Shown piece by piece: positions 43,534-52,618 of a DNA stretch of 64,000 nucleotides. Position numbers and translations under genes: made by a program. The stretch is from contig CAZTTO010000016.1 of NCBI GenBank assembly GCA_964616465.1, positions 1 through 64,000 on the forward strand, written 5' to 3'. Below the pieces are notes generated by a model that saw nothing but the letters and a program-made list of their open reading frames with translations, made no database searches and was not told the DNA's origin. Position 1 is the first letter of the stretch. Every line of letters starts with the position of its first letter. The DNA comes from JAFLBI01 sp964616465. GTDB taxonomy: Bacteria > Bacteroidota > Bacteroidia > Chitinophagales > Chitinophagaceae.

Positions 43534-44127
43534 CTAGAACTTCAATCCAATTCCCATCTGAATTTGCTGTTGTTGCCAGCGTTCAGTTTGGGTAAAATCG
43601 TTGATATTGGCCAATCCAATATTGTATCTGCCGTATATTCTGAATGCTTTTAAGTTGATTTGAGTACCCAACACCATGGCGAAATCACCAGAAGTAAAAG
43701 CCTTTTCACCATTTTGTAAAAGGTTTTCATTAGGGTTGGTGAGTATGCTGAATTGTGGCCCAGCTAACAATGTTATGACAGAGGCTGGACTATAACGCAA
43801 CAAAACTGGAATTTGAAGATAATTCAATTTAACATCACTCATTGGTAAAATACCTGGCAGCGTACCTATGGAAGAAAATGATGCGGCCCTAGTACTTGAC
43901 TGGCTCCAAAGTAACTCGGGTTGTATCCCAATTTTTTTTCCAAAATCAATTTCAGAGAAAAATCCTGCGTGGTAAGACAAGCCAAAGCCATCTTCGAATC
44001 TTTGTCCATCAATTTTGGTTGCATTTGCACCTACTTTTGCTCCTAAACGAAATGCCAACTTTTGGGCATTAACTGATTGAAAAACAATCAGTAAAACTAA
44101 AATTAGAAAGGATATTTTGCTTTTCAT
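43534..44127 (-). CDS. Outer membrane beta-barrel protein (porin-like)
   Basis: 197 residues: signal peptide (cut after SVNAQ), then amphipathic strands typical of the small PorT-like/OmpW-like barrel group (FRLGAKVGANATKIDG, GIQPELLWSQ, LNYLQIPVLLRYSP, LLAGPQFSILTNP) and a terminal Phe (GIGLKF) as the barrel-assembly signal. The role is unknown. It follows the phosphoesterase gene by 44 bases. Confidence 0.82.
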   Translation of the reverse strand: MKSKISFLILVLLIVFQSVNAQKLAFRLGAKVGANATKIDGQRFEDGFGLSYHAGFFSEIDFGKKIGIQPELLWSQSSTRAASFSSIGTLPGILPMSDVKLNYLQIPVLLRYSPASVITLLAGPQFSILTNPNENLLQNGEKAFTSGDFAMVLGTQINLKAFRIYGRYNIGLANINDFTQTERWQQQQIQMGIGLKF

Positions 44128-44171
44128 ATTGTGTATTAAACAACATGGTGCAAGTATTGTGCCAAATTGAC

Positions 44172-45422
44172 TTATACAAACTCAATAACAGTAATTTCAG
44201 GTAAGATGCCCACTCTACCAGGATAGCCAATGAATCCAAAACCACGATTGATATATAATTTTTGCTTCCTCTCTTCGTATAATCCAGCCCAACGAGGGTA
44301 TACCCATTGAACAGGGCTCCATTTAAAATAGGGATTCTCTAGCCCAAATTGCATACCATGCGTATGCCCAGATAAGGTTAAATCGATATCCTTATAATTT
44401 GGCAACACTTCAGCATCCCAATGACTAGGATCGTGGCTCAATAATACTTTAAATGGAATGTCTTTAGCTTTCTCATAAGCTTCAGCAAGTTTACCATACT
44501 TAGGAAAACGACCTTTAGCACTCCAGTTTTCTATGCCTAAAATGGCCATTTGCTGACCTTCTTTTTCAAGCACCACATGTTCATTCATAAGCAGTCGCCA
44601 TCCCATTTCTTGATGCAATTGCTTCAATTTATCTAGGTTACTCGCCTTTTGCTCAGCCGATTCCCACCGAACATAATCGCCATAATCGTGGTTGCCTAAA
44701 ATGCTATACACCCCCATTGGGGCTTGTAGTTTGCTAAAGATTGGTTTACAATCAAATACCTCCTCATGCCGATCATTCACCAAGTCACCTGTAAAACAAA
44801 TGACATCAGGCTTTTCCTTCAAAATAAGCTCCACTCCTTTCTCTACTGAGGCCATATCTTGCAGGCTTCCACAATGGATATCACTAATTTGTACCAGTTT
44901 CAAACCTTTGAAAGCCTCGGGGAGGTTATTAAATGAAACAGGGACTCTCTTAACCTGATAATTATATTTATTTCTGAAGCCATATAACATGGTTCCAAAA
45001 AAGCCAGAGCCCAATGCTAATCCAGCCCAGCTTAAGAAAGTAGACCTGCTAATTACATTGCCATCGCCCCCAAAACTTGCACCTGTAGCAGGGAAAATTT
45101 TAGACACCAACCACATCCCTCCTCGCCTAACATCATCAATTAGGAAAAACAAAGCAGCCATGAGTTTGGCAAAGAAAATACCCACAAGTATGGAAAACAC
45201 ATAATTTCTAAAAACTTTAGAAAGCTGTATAGAACTTGGCAGAAACGGGAAGGAAACAATCATTACCAAGGCCAATAAAGATATCGACCAATATATGCCA
45301 TATACCCAAATCCTAGTTCTGTCGGAATAAGGTTGACAGACCCATTTAACGGCTTGAAACACGTACAGATCCAACAAAAACATGAATATTGCAATCCACC
45401 ACCAAGCGCCAGAATTCCGCAT
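44172..45422 (-). CDS. Membrane-bound metallophosphoesterase (YkuE/YaeI type)
   Basis: 416 residues. About four hydrophobic helices occupy the first 120 residues, followed by a calcineurin-like phosphoesterase domain: DIHCG, FTGDLVND, LGNHDYGDY, SHDPSHWD and the C-terminal LSGHTHGMQFG. These supply all ligands of a two-metal centre. Relatives cleave phosphoester bonds of lipid-linked substrates, such as UDP-diacylglucosamine; the substrate here is unknown. The active domain probably faces the periplasm. Confidence 0.88.
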   Translation of the reverse strand: MRNSGAWWWIAIFMFLLDLYVFQAVKWVCQPYSDRTRIWVYGIYWSISLLALVMIVSFPFLPSSIQLSKVFRNYVFSILVGIFFAKLMAALFFLIDDVRRGGMWLVSKIFPATGASFGGDGNVISRSTFLSWAGLALGSGFFGTMLYGFRNKYNYQVKRVPVSFNNLPEAFKGLKLVQISDIHCGSLQDMASVEKGVELILKEKPDVICFTGDLVNDRHEEVFDCKPIFSKLQAPMGVYSILGNHDYGDYVRWESAEQKASNLDKLKQLHQEMGWRLLMNEHVVLEKEGQQMAILGIENWSAKGRFPKYGKLAEAYEKAKDIPFKVLLSHDPSHWDAEVLPNYKDIDLTLSGHTHGMQFGLENPYFKWSPVQWVYPRWAGLYEERKQKLYINRGFGFIGYPGRVGILPEITVIEFV

Positions 45423-45509
45423 AATTTTTTCTTTAACAACAAATCTGCTGCAATTTGTTTCAATTTCTCAAAATAGACTGTGCAAAAATGTAAGAATGGT
45501 TTCATGCAA

Positions 45510-45525
45510 TGTTTCACGGAAAAAG
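45510..45525 (+). promoter_or_regulatory. Degenerate parS-like site
   Basis: TGTTTCACGGAAAAAG matches 12 of 16 bases of the conserved parS sequence TGTTTCACGTGAAACA, with a perfect left half. It lies about 740 bases upstream of parA in an intergenic region. The right half is poor, so ParB binding is uncertain. Confidence 0.3.
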
Positions 45526-45537
45526 ATTCAGTTCATG

Positions 45538-45545
45538 TAATTTTG
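45538..45545 (+). promoter_or_regulatory. -7 promoter element of the metal-dependent hydrolase gene
   Basis: TAATTTTG (TAnnTTTG), 17 bases before the ATG at 45563. It may also drive parA and the genes behind it. Confidence 0.5.
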
Positions 45546-45562
45546 AGCCAAATCGTTTGGTT

Positions 45563-46246
45563 ATGAAGTTTACATTTTATGGGCACGCCTGTTTTTCACT
45601 TAAAATGAATGGCAAACATGTTCTTTTCGATCCCTTTATTTCAGGAAATGAGCTTGCTGCGCATATTCAAAAAGATTCCATTCCAGCAGATTTTATATTG
45701 ATTTCACACGGGCACGCCGATCATATTGCTGATGCGGTTGATATTGCAAAGCGAACTGGGGCAATGGTGATCTGCAATTGGGAAATAGCGGGATGGTTGC
45801 AAAACCAGGGCCTTACCAATGTTCACCCTATGAATACCGGCGGAAGCAGGGAGTTTGATTTTGGTAAAGTAAAATGTACAGTTGCGCAACATAGTTCTGG
45901 ACTTCCAGACGGAAGCTATGGGGGCAATCCAATGGGATTTTTGTTGTTTGCTGAAGGAAAACAAGTCTACTACAGCGGAGATACCAGCCTCACATTGGAT
46001 ATGCAACTGATCCCCAAATGGGCTCCCCAATTAGATGCAGCTATTCTACCTATTGGCGACAATTTTACAATGGATGTTGCAGATGCTATTGATGCAGCCT
46101 CTATGGTTGGGGCACAAAAAGTAGTTGGGGTGCACTATAATACATTTGGTTATATTGTAATTGATACAGAAAAAGCAAAAAACGATTTTAAAACTGCGGG
46201 GAAGGAATTACTTTTACCCGCTATTGGTGAAACCATAGACATATAA
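45563..46246 (+). CDS. Metal-dependent hydrolase, UPF0173 (metallo-beta-lactamase fold)
   Basis: 227 residues from the ATG at 45563. Metal ligands are in the motif SHGHADHIAD (HxHxDH), with further ligands in VAQHSSG, YYSGDT and VGVHYNTF. FYGHACFSLKMNGKHVLFDPF is the usual family start. Relatives (UlaG-like) hydrolyse lactones or phosphodiesters; the true substrate is not known. It is 15 bases ahead of parA. Confidence 0.88.
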   Translation: MKFTFYGHACFSLKMNGKHVLFDPFISGNELAAHIQKDSIPADFILISHGHADHIADAVDIAKRTGAMVICNWEIAGWLQNQGLTNVHPMNTGGSREFDFGKVKCTVAQHSSGLPDGSYGGNPMGFLLFAEGKQVYYSGDTSLTLDMQLIPKWAPQLDAAILPIGDNFTMDVADAIDAASMVGAQKVVGVHYNTFGYIVIDTEKAKNDFKTAGKELLLPAIGETIDI

Positions 46247-46261
46247 ACAGAGACAATTAAA

Positions 46262-47062
46262 ATGGGAAGAATAATAGGTGTTGCAAATCAAAAAGGTGGC
46301 GTTGGTAAGACTACATCGGCTATTAACGTGGCGGCAAGTTTGGCTGTATTAGAATTTAAAACATTGTTGGTAGATGCCGATCCGCAAGCAAACAGTACCA
46401 CCGGTGTTGGATTTGACTTGCATAATATTACATCCAGCTTATACAATTGCATGGTTGATAATATCAAGGCATCTGATGTTATTCTAAAAACAGAAATGCC
46501 TCATTTAGACCTGCTGCCTTCTCATGCCGATTTAGTGGGTGCTGAATTGGAAATGATTAATTATCCCAACAGAGAAAATGTAATGAAGAATCTGTTGAAG
46601 GAAGTAAAAGATCAATATGATTTCATTGTAATTGATTGTTCGCCTTCATTGGGATTAATAACTGTGAATGCATTGGTTGCATCCGACAGTGTTTGTATTC
46701 CAGTGCAATGCGAATTTTTTGCATTAGAAGGTTTGGGAAAACTTTTGAATACAATCAAAATCATTCAAAGTAGATTGAATCCAGAATTAGAAATTGAAGG
46801 CATACTCATGACTATGTACGATGGACGATTGAGGCTTTGTAATCAGGTTGTGAGTGAAGTGCGTAGACATTTCGATGAAATGGTGTTCTCTACAATCATT
46901 CACCGAAATACAAGACTGAGTGAAGCACCTAGCATGGGTAAACCTGTTATACTTTATGATGCTGATAGCAAGGGAGCTATTAATTATCTTAACCTTGCTA
47001 AAGAAATTCTGCAGCGCAATAATATGACCCGCATGAGTCAAGAAGAAAAAATCATTCAATAA
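46262..47062 (+). CDS. parA: Chromosome partitioning ATPase ParA (Soj)
   Basis: 266 residues. Deviant Walker A GVANQKGGVGKTTSAINVAASLA, Walker A' LLVDADPQANST and Walker B FIVIDCSPSLGLI. ParA moves ParB-parS complexes over the nucleoid. Chromosomal type (no N-terminal helix-turn-helix). parB follows by 12 bases. Confidence 0.95.
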   Translation: MGRIIGVANQKGGVGKTTSAINVAASLAVLEFKTLLVDADPQANSTTGVGFDLHNITSSLYNCMVDNIKASDVILKTEMPHLDLLPSHADLVGAELEMINYPNRENVMKNLLKEVKDQYDFIVIDCSPSLGLITVNALVASDSVCIPVQCEFFALEGLGKLLNTIKIIQSRLNPELEIEGILMTMYDGRLRLCNQVVSEVRRHFDEMVFSTIIHRNTRLSEAPSMGKPVILYDADSKGAINYLNLAKEILQRNNMTRMSQEEKIIQ

Positions 47063-47074
47063 TAAATACAATAC

Positions 47075-47995
47075 ATGGCCGCTTCGAAAAACAACAAGGA
47101 TTTACTTGGAAAGGGTATTCGCACTTTACTTCAGCATATTGACCAGGATTTAAAAACTACTGAAGGACAATTAAAGTCTTCTGTGGTTGAACAGGTAACA
47201 TCTGTAACCAGAATTCCATTAGATCAAATAGAAACCAATCCAAATCAGCCTCGTAAAGACTTTGATGAACAAGCACTAAAAGAACTCGCGGCATCTATTA
47301 AAATACACGATATTATTCAACCACTTACTGTTTCAAAACTTGCAAGTGGAAAATATAAGCTTATAGCTGGTGAAAGAAGATACAGAGCTTCAAAAATAGC
47401 AGGACTAAAAGATGTTCCTGTATATGTTCGACAAGCCAATGACCAAGAACTTTTAGAGTTGGCATTGTTGGAAAATTTACAAAGAGAAAACCTTAATGCA
47501 ATAGAAATAGCATTGAGCTATAAGCGTATGATGGATGAGCTCACTTACACGCAAGAACAAGTAGCAGAGCGCATGGGGAAAGAAAGAAGCACGGTTACCA
47601 ATTATATTCGTCTTTTAAAACTTCCACCCGATATTCAACTCTCAGTTAGAAATGGAGAGTTATCTATGGGGCATGCTCGCTCACTTATTAACATTGATAC
47701 AGTTGACCAACAATTATTTGCTTTCAAAGAAATTAGAGATAAAGCATTAAGTGTTCGACAAACAGAGGAGTTGGTTAGAAAAATGTATAAGGGCGATAAG
47801 AAAACTAAAACTGCAAAGCCTGGCACCTCTCTCCCACCTGCTTACAAAAAAATTGAAGACAACCTCTCTTCTCATTTTGGTACAAAAGTAAAGTTGGTAC
47901 ATCACAATAAGGGTTATGGCAGCATTACGCTCGAGTATTACTCACTTCAAGAACTCAATAAGATGTTGGAGTTGATGCAAATCACGGTAAGCTAA
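47075..47995 (+). CDS. parB: Chromosome partitioning protein ParB (Spo0J)
   Basis: 306 residues. The CTPase/N-terminal domain shows PNQPRKDFDEQALKELAASI and AGERRYRASKIAGL. ENLQRENLNAIEIA and the helix-turn-helix (TQEQVAERMGKERSTVTNYIRLL) follow, with GHARSL and a C-terminal dimer domain. It binds parS near the origin, so this locus may be close to oriC. It abuts the next gene with no gap. Confidence 0.95.
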   Translation: MAASKNNKDLLGKGIRTLLQHIDQDLKTTEGQLKSSVVEQVTSVTRIPLDQIETNPNQPRKDFDEQALKELAASIKIHDIIQPLTVSKLASGKYKLIAGERRYRASKIAGLKDVPVYVRQANDQELLELALLENLQRENLNAIEIALSYKRMMDELTYTQEQVAERMGKERSTVTNYIRLLKLPPDIQLSVRNGELSMGHARSLINIDTVDQQLFAFKEIRDKALSVRQTEELVRKMYKGDKKTKTAKPGTSLPPAYKKIEDNLSSHFGTKVKLVHHNKGYGSITLEYYSLQELNKMLELMQITVS

Positions 47996-48637
47996 ATGAA
48001 ATGGTTATTCCTTTGTATATCTCTTTTGTTATTTAGTACCCCTAAAAGTTGGGGTGCTAATACATTGTATAACATTGAATTTACCATAGATACCATTCCT
48101 TTAAGTGACAGCGCACAATTAAAACCCATCAAGCCAAAACATAACCCACGTTTAGCAACCAAGCGATCGGCTATGATTCCCGGCTGGGGACAAGCTTATA
48201 ACAAAGAATACTGGAAAATTCCTTTGGTTTATGGTGCTTTATCAATACCAGTCATCACTTTTGTTTACAACAATACTTGGTACAACAGAACAAGGTTTGC
48301 TTATGATGCAAAATTTGATGCAGCAAGGCCTGTGAATCCAGATAGCAGTCGACTTGGTCAAATTCACCCCGATTTAAGAAATGCCGATTTAGCCTCTTTA
48401 TTAAATTTTAGAAACATATTTAGACGCGATCGCGATTATTCGGTGTTATGGTTCTTGGTAGTATGGGGATTGAATGTAGTAGATGCAACCGTATTTGGGC
48501 ATTTAAAAGAATTTGATGTAACCGATGAATTATCAATGAAAGTTACACCACAATACCAGCCACAATTAAGACAAGCAGGAATACAGTTGAACTTTCAATT
48601 CAAACATCCCGAAAAGAAAATATATCAGGTTAAATAA
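47996..48637 (+). CDS. DUF5683 domain protein
   Basis: 213 residues. N-terminal signal (LFLCISLLLFSTPKSWGA), then the family core RSAMIPGWGQAYNKEYWKIPLVYGALSIP with a first membrane segment, and a second around DYSVLWFLVVWGLNVVDATVFGHL. The end is beta-rich (GIQLNFQF). The gene is regularly found between parB and dapB in Bacteroidota. The function is unknown; the tight spacing (0 and 7 bases) shows co-transcription with parAB. Confidence 0.82.
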   Translation: MKWLFLCISLLLFSTPKSWGANTLYNIEFTIDTIPLSDSAQLKPIKPKHNPRLATKRSAMIPGWGQAYNKEYWKIPLVYGALSIPVITFVYNNTWYNRTRFAYDAKFDAARPVNPDSSRLGQIHPDLRNADLASLLNFRNIFRRDRDYSVLWFLVVWGLNVVDATVFGHLKEFDVTDELSMKVTPQYQPQLRQAGIQLNFQFKHPEKKIYQVK

Positions 48638-48644
48638 TTGAACT

Positions 48645-49385
48645 ATGAAAATTGCATTGATTGGATATGGCAAAATGGGCAAGGCAATTGAACAAATAGC
48701 CAAAGAGAGAAAGCATGAAGTTGTTAGTATTATTGATCAAGACAATCAACATGATTTTCAATCGGCTGCATTTAAAAGTGCAGATGTAGCCATTGAATTT
48801 ACTGGTCCAGAGTCTGCCTTTTCAAATATCTCTGCATGTTTTGCAGCAAAAGTACCTGTGGTTTGCGGAAGTACGGGATGGTTAGAACATTGGTATTTGG
48901 TGGAAGAAGCATGCAAAGAGCAGGAAGCAACTATATTGTACGCAAGTAATTTTAGCATTGGGGTGAATTTATTTTTTCAGTTGAATCAATACTTAGCAGA
49001 ACTAATGAAGTCGCATGCTGAATATCACCCTAGTATTACTGAAATTCATCATACTGCCAAGAAAGATGCACCCAGCGGTACAGCTATTACACTAGCCGAA
49101 GGCATTTTAGCATCGTATCCCAACAAAACCAATTGGGTAAACAGGCCAAAAGCAAATGAAAAAGAATTGAGTATTATCTCTGAAAGAATAGATCCTGCAC
49201 CAGGTACTCATATCATTCAGTATACATCCGAAATTGACGATATTGAAATTAAACATACAGCTCACACCAGAACAGGTTTTGCACTTGGTGCTGTTTTGGC
49301 TGCTGAATTTTTAAAAGGCAAAAAAGGCATCTATCAAATGAAAGATGTCATGCATGCTATGGCAGCAGCAGCTGCGCATCTTTAA
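48645..49385 (+). CDS. dapB: 4-hydroxy-tetrahydrodipicolinate reductase
   Basis: 246 residues; NAD(P)H-dependent step towards diaminopimelate and lysine. IALIGYGKMGKAIEQIA is the nucleotide-binding site. IEFTGPESAF, VCGSTGW, ASNFSIGVNLF and the catalytic EIHHTAKKDAPSGTA follow. It is the last gene of the par unit and converges on a beta-barrel gene with a 2-base gap. Confidence 0.95.
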   Translation: MKIALIGYGKMGKAIEQIAKERKHEVVSIIDQDNQHDFQSAAFKSADVAIEFTGPESAFSNISACFAAKVPVVCGSTGWLEHWYLVEEACKEQEATILYASNFSIGVNLFFQLNQYLAELMKSHAEYHPSITEIHHTAKKDAPSGTAITLAEGILASYPNKTNWVNRPKANEKELSIISERIDPAPGTHIIQYTSEIDDIEIKHTAHTRTGFALGAVLAAEFLKGKKGIYQMKDVMHAMAAAAAHL

Positions 49386-49387
49386 TC

Positions 49388-49915
49388 TTACAGTTTAAAC
49401 GACCATCCAAGTTTAAGATTCAACATAGTAGCATTTCCAATGGTTCCCATTGGGTGCTGCCAACCACTGTATGTGCCTTGCAACTCAAGTCCAATTAACT
49501 TAACACCTACTCCACCTTCCCACATAAAATTATTGGTCTTAATACGTGTATTACTTGTGTTATCAAAAGACTGAAAAGCAGTACCCACATTACCTAAAAA
49601 AAATACCTTTCCAAGGGCCACATACTGCCTAATGCCAGCCTTAAGAGGTATAACTTGCAAATCACCTCCTAGGTTATTTACTTTCATTCCAAAAACTTGA
49701 TAGCCAACCGTTCCTGTAATAAGAGTTTTCCCTAAACCTAGTCCAAGTCCAGCTTCGCCACCCCATGCACCACGATTACTAACATTAAACTTTTCATTCG
49801 CTGGTGAAGCATAGTTTACATTTGCAAACAACAATGCTTTTGGCAACTTGAATTGCGCGTTTACTGCATATCCGCAACAAATTAGACTGAGCAATACAAT
49901 AATCTTCGACTTCAT
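49388..49915 (-). CDS. Small outer membrane beta-barrel protein
   Basis: 175 residues: signal peptide cut after AVNAQ, then eight or so short amphipathic strands (ALLFANVNYASP, WGGEAGLGLGLGKTLITGTVGYQVF, VFFLGNVGTAFQSF, GGVGVKLIGLELQGTYSGW) and the terminal LGWSFKL. No specific family was recognised. Confidence 0.75.
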   Translation of the reverse strand: MKSKIIVLLSLICCGYAVNAQFKLPKALLFANVNYASPANEKFNVSNRGAWGGEAGLGLGLGKTLITGTVGYQVFGMKVNNLGGDLQVIPLKAGIRQYVALGKVFFLGNVGTAFQSFDNTSNTRIKTNNFMWEGGVGVKLIGLELQGTYSGWQHPMGTIGNATMLNLKLGWSFKL

Positions 49916-49924
49916 GAGTTATTA

Positions 49925-49952
49925 TTTGAGTGTTCAAAATACTATAATTTTG
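49925..49952 (+). promoter_or_regulatory. Promoter of the 49970 beta-barrel gene
   Basis: TTTG (49925-49928), a 16-base spacer and TAATTTTG (49945-49952), 17 bases before the ATG. Confidence 0.55.
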
Positions 49953-49969
49953 TTAAAACCCTAATCAAT

Positions 49970-50692
49970 ATGAAAAAGTTTCTCATTGTTGCCTGCTTAC
50001 TTCCCTTTGCTAGTATTGCTCAGAAAAATATTGTTAAGATTAACGGAAGTTCTTTGGTTGCAAGAACTGTGAGCTTACAATATGAAAGACAAATTTCAAA
50101 AAAGATATCATTAGCTGTTGGATATAAGTTTACCCCAGAAGGAGGCTTACCTTTTCAATCTTCTATCAACAATATCATTGATGATCCTAATGTAAGATTT
50201 GACCAAATGCAGGTGAAAGGAAGTGCCATTACACCAGAAATTAGATTTTATACTGGCAAGAACATGAAAGGATTTTATTTAGCTCCTTATGCTCGTTGGG
50301 GCACCACAGAAGCAAGCAATTTGCCTGTAGTTGTGAATTATACTGTTGCAGGAAATGCGCAATCAACCACTGCTACTTTTAGCGGTAAATCAACTGGCTT
50401 TGGTGGTGGTGTTATGATTGGAACACAGTTCACTTTATTGAAGTTTGTAAACATTGACCTTTGGATTATAGGCGCGCATATTGGAAGTGGTTCTGGAGAA
50501 ATGAATGCTGCCTTTTCTAGCCCATTGCCTATTCAAGGTCAGCAAGAGTTGAGCCGACAACTAGAAGAAGTAAAAAACAATGCTTCCTTTCTTAATATGA
50601 CCTATTCAGTAAATGCCAACAACGCACAGGTGAATATTGGTCGCTATGCAGGTATAAGAGGTGCAGGTGTAACAATTGGATTTAGACTTTAA
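49970..50692 (+). CDS. Outer membrane beta-barrel protein
   Basis: 240 residues: signal peptide cut near SIAQ, then NIVKINGSSLVARTVSLQYERQI (typical of the DUF3575-like barrel group) and strands such as FYLAPYARWG, GFGGGVMIGTQF and LWIIGAHIGSGSG. It ends AGVTIGFRL. A 30-residue helical insert near 190-210 may be periplasmic. The role is unknown. It is divergent to the previous barrel gene. Confidence 0.78.
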   Translation: MKKFLIVACLLPFASIAQKNIVKINGSSLVARTVSLQYERQISKKISLAVGYKFTPEGGLPFQSSINNIIDDPNVRFDQMQVKGSAITPEIRFYTGKNMKGFYLAPYARWGTTEASNLPVVVNYTVAGNAQSTTATFSGKSTGFGGGVMIGTQFTLLKFVNIDLWIIGAHIGSGSGEMNAAFSSPLPIQGQQELSRQLEEVKNNASFLNMTYSVNANNAQVNIGRYAGIRGAGVTIGFRL

Positions 50693-50718
50693 AACGCTCA
50701 GAAAAACCAAAATAATAA

Positions 50719-50745
50719 ATGCCGGTCTTAAGAGCCGGCATTTTT
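50719..50745. terminator. Bidirectional terminator overlapping the tdh 3' end
   Basis: ATGCCGG/CCGGCAT (50719-50725, 50735-50741) with T-run on the plus strand and A-run on the other. The last codons and the stop of the convergent dehydrogenase gene lie inside this hairpin. Confidence 0.88.
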
Positions 50746-51696
50746 CATTATACGAAGGTGGTGTAACATATCCTCTGTCATCCTTTTTAAATCATACTCG
50801 TGTTTCCAGCCCCAATCATTTCTTGCTACCGAATCATCAATACTTTGCGGCCAGCCATTTGCAATTTGCTGACGGAAATCTGGTTCGTAGTTCAAAGTAA
50901 AGTTGGGAATATGATTTCGAATTTCTGCGCCTATTTCTTCAGGAGAGAAACTCATAGAGGATAAATTATAAGAATGTCTGATTGATATTTTTTCTGCTGG
51001 AGCTTCCATCAATTCAATGGTAGCACGAATGGCATCAGGCATATACATCATTGGCAAATAGGTATCTTTTTTCAAGAATGATGTATAGCTTCCGTCCTCC
51101 AAAGCATCGTGATAAATTTCAACCGCATAATCTGTAGTGCCACCACCTGGGGCCGACTTATAACTGATTAAACCTGGATAACGAATACTGCGCACATCTA
51201 CTCCATAACGTTGCCAATAATAATTACACCAGAACTCTCCAGCATATTTACTGATGCCATAAACAGTTACCGGCTCTATAATGGTTTGTTGAGGACAGTT
51301 TTGCTTAGGAGAAGTTGGTCCAAACACTGCAATACTGCTGGGCCAATAGACTTTATGGAGGTTTTCTTCTCTAGCTATTTCCAAAACATTCAATAAGCTT
51401 TGCATGTTCAAATGCCAAGCTAGGTTTGGATTCTTTTCGCCTGTAGCGCTTAACATAGCAGCTAAAAGGTAGATCTGTGTAATGTTTTGTCGAATGACTT
51501 GCACATGCAACATTTCCTTATTCATGACATCCAAACTCACGTATGGGCCGGTTCCCTTCAATAAATCATTCTCCTCTCTTAAGTCAGAGGCTATGACATT
51601 GCTATCACCATAAATTTTACGCAATGCAAGGGTTAATTCAACCCCAATTTGCCCACAGGCACCAATTACAAGTATTCTTTCTTTTGGATGCGACAT
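50728..51696 (-). CDS. L-threonine 3-dehydrogenase, SDR type
   Basis: 322 residues from the ATG at 51696. Extended SDR: ILVIGACGQIGVELTLALRK for NAD, the catalytic Ser in WPSSIAVFGP, and Tyr/Lys in VYGISKYAGE. YGVDVRSIRYPGLIS and GGGTTDYAVEIYHDAL are characteristic of the epimerase-like threonine dehydrogenases of Bacteroidota. It oxidises Thr to 2-amino-3-ketobutyrate. The ligase partner (kbl) is not adjacent. Confidence 0.85.
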   Translation of the reverse strand: MSHPKERILVIGACGQIGVELTLALRKIYGDSNVIASDLREENDLLKGTGPYVSLDVMNKEMLHVQVIRQNITQIYLLAAMLSATGEKNPNLAWHLNMQSLLNVLEIAREENLHKVYWPSSIAVFGPTSPKQNCPQQTIIEPVTVYGISKYAGEFWCNYYWQRYGVDVRSIRYPGLISYKSAPGGGTTDYAVEIYHDALEDGSYTSFLKKDTYLPMMYMPDAIRATIELMEAPAEKISIRHSYNLSSMSFSPEEIGAEIRNHIPNFTLNYEPDFRQQIANGWPQSIDDSVARNDWGWKHEYDLKRMTEDMLHHLRIMKNAGS

Positions 51697-51790
51697 GTAC
51701 AATCGTTTAAGGGCGCAAAGAAACAGAAACTTATAGTAGTTTTGACCCTCTGAATACATAAACTATTTAAAAAATCTTCAACATAAGCTC

Positions 51791-52618
51791 ATGCATCCAT
51801 CTTATCTCACACAACTCTTTCAAAACCAAAGCTATGACCGACAGAGTTTCTTTTTAATTGCTGGCCCTTGTGTGGTTGAAAGTGAGGAAGTGGTCATGGA
51901 AATTGCAGAAAAGGTTTCTCTTATCTGTAAAAACTTGGGTATCCCCTATGTTTTCAAAGCCAGTTATAGAAAAGCGAACCGAACCTCTGCCAATTCATTT
52001 ACTGGCCTAGGCGATGAAAATGGATTGAGCATCATTCAATCGGCTGGAAAAGCGTTCAACCTTCCTACAACCACCGATATTCATACCAACGAAGAGGCCG
52101 CTTTGGCCGCTCAATATGTTGATATCCTTCAAATACCAGCATTTTTATGCCGACAAACCGATTTATTATTGGCCGCAGCTGCAACGGGTAAGATTGTTAA
52201 TGTGAAAAAAGGACAATTCCTCAGCGGTCCATCTATGAAGTTTGCCGTTGAAAAAATTCAGAAAGCTGGTAATGATCGGGTTATGTTGACAGATAGAGGC
52301 AATAGTTTTGGCTACCAAGATTTGATTGTTGACATGCGCAATATTACCTGGATGAAGGAATTACAGGTTCCCGTTATTATGGATTGTACACATAGTCTTC
52401 AACAACCAAACCAAACTAGCGGAGTTACTGGTGGCAATCCGGGTATGATTGGTACCATTGCCAAAGCAGCTATTGCAAATGGAGCTGATGGATTATTTAT
52501 TGAAACCCATCCAAGACCAAGCGAAGCTAAAAGTGATGGCGCCAATATGCTACCGTTGCAACACCTAGAAGGATTACTTGCGCAGTTATTGAAGATTAGA
52601 AAAGCAATTATTCAATAG
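51791..52618 (+). CDS. kdsA: 3-deoxy-8-phosphooctulonate synthase
   Basis: 275 residues; condenses PEP with arabinose-5-phosphate for KDO, the inner sugar of LPS. LIAGPCVVESEEVV, FKASYRKANRTSANSFTGLG, TDIHTNEEAA, QIPAFLCRQTDLL, VKKGQFLSGP and LTDRGNSFGYQDLIVDMR are all standard. It is convergent with the hutG-like gene, overlapping it by 11 bases at the 3' ends. Confidence 0.95.
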   Translation: MHPSYLTQLFQNQSYDRQSFFLIAGPCVVESEEVVMEIAEKVSLICKNLGIPYVFKASYRKANRTSANSFTGLGDENGLSIIQSAGKAFNLPTTTDIHTNEEAALAAQYVDILQIPAFLCRQTDLLLAAAATGKIVNVKKGQFLSGPSMKFAVEKIQKAGNDRVMLTDRGNSFGYQDLIVDMRNITWMKELQVPVIMDCTHSLQQPNQTSGVTGGNPGMIGTIAKAAIANGADGLFIETHPRPSEAKSDGANMLPLQHLEGLLAQLLKIRKAIIQ

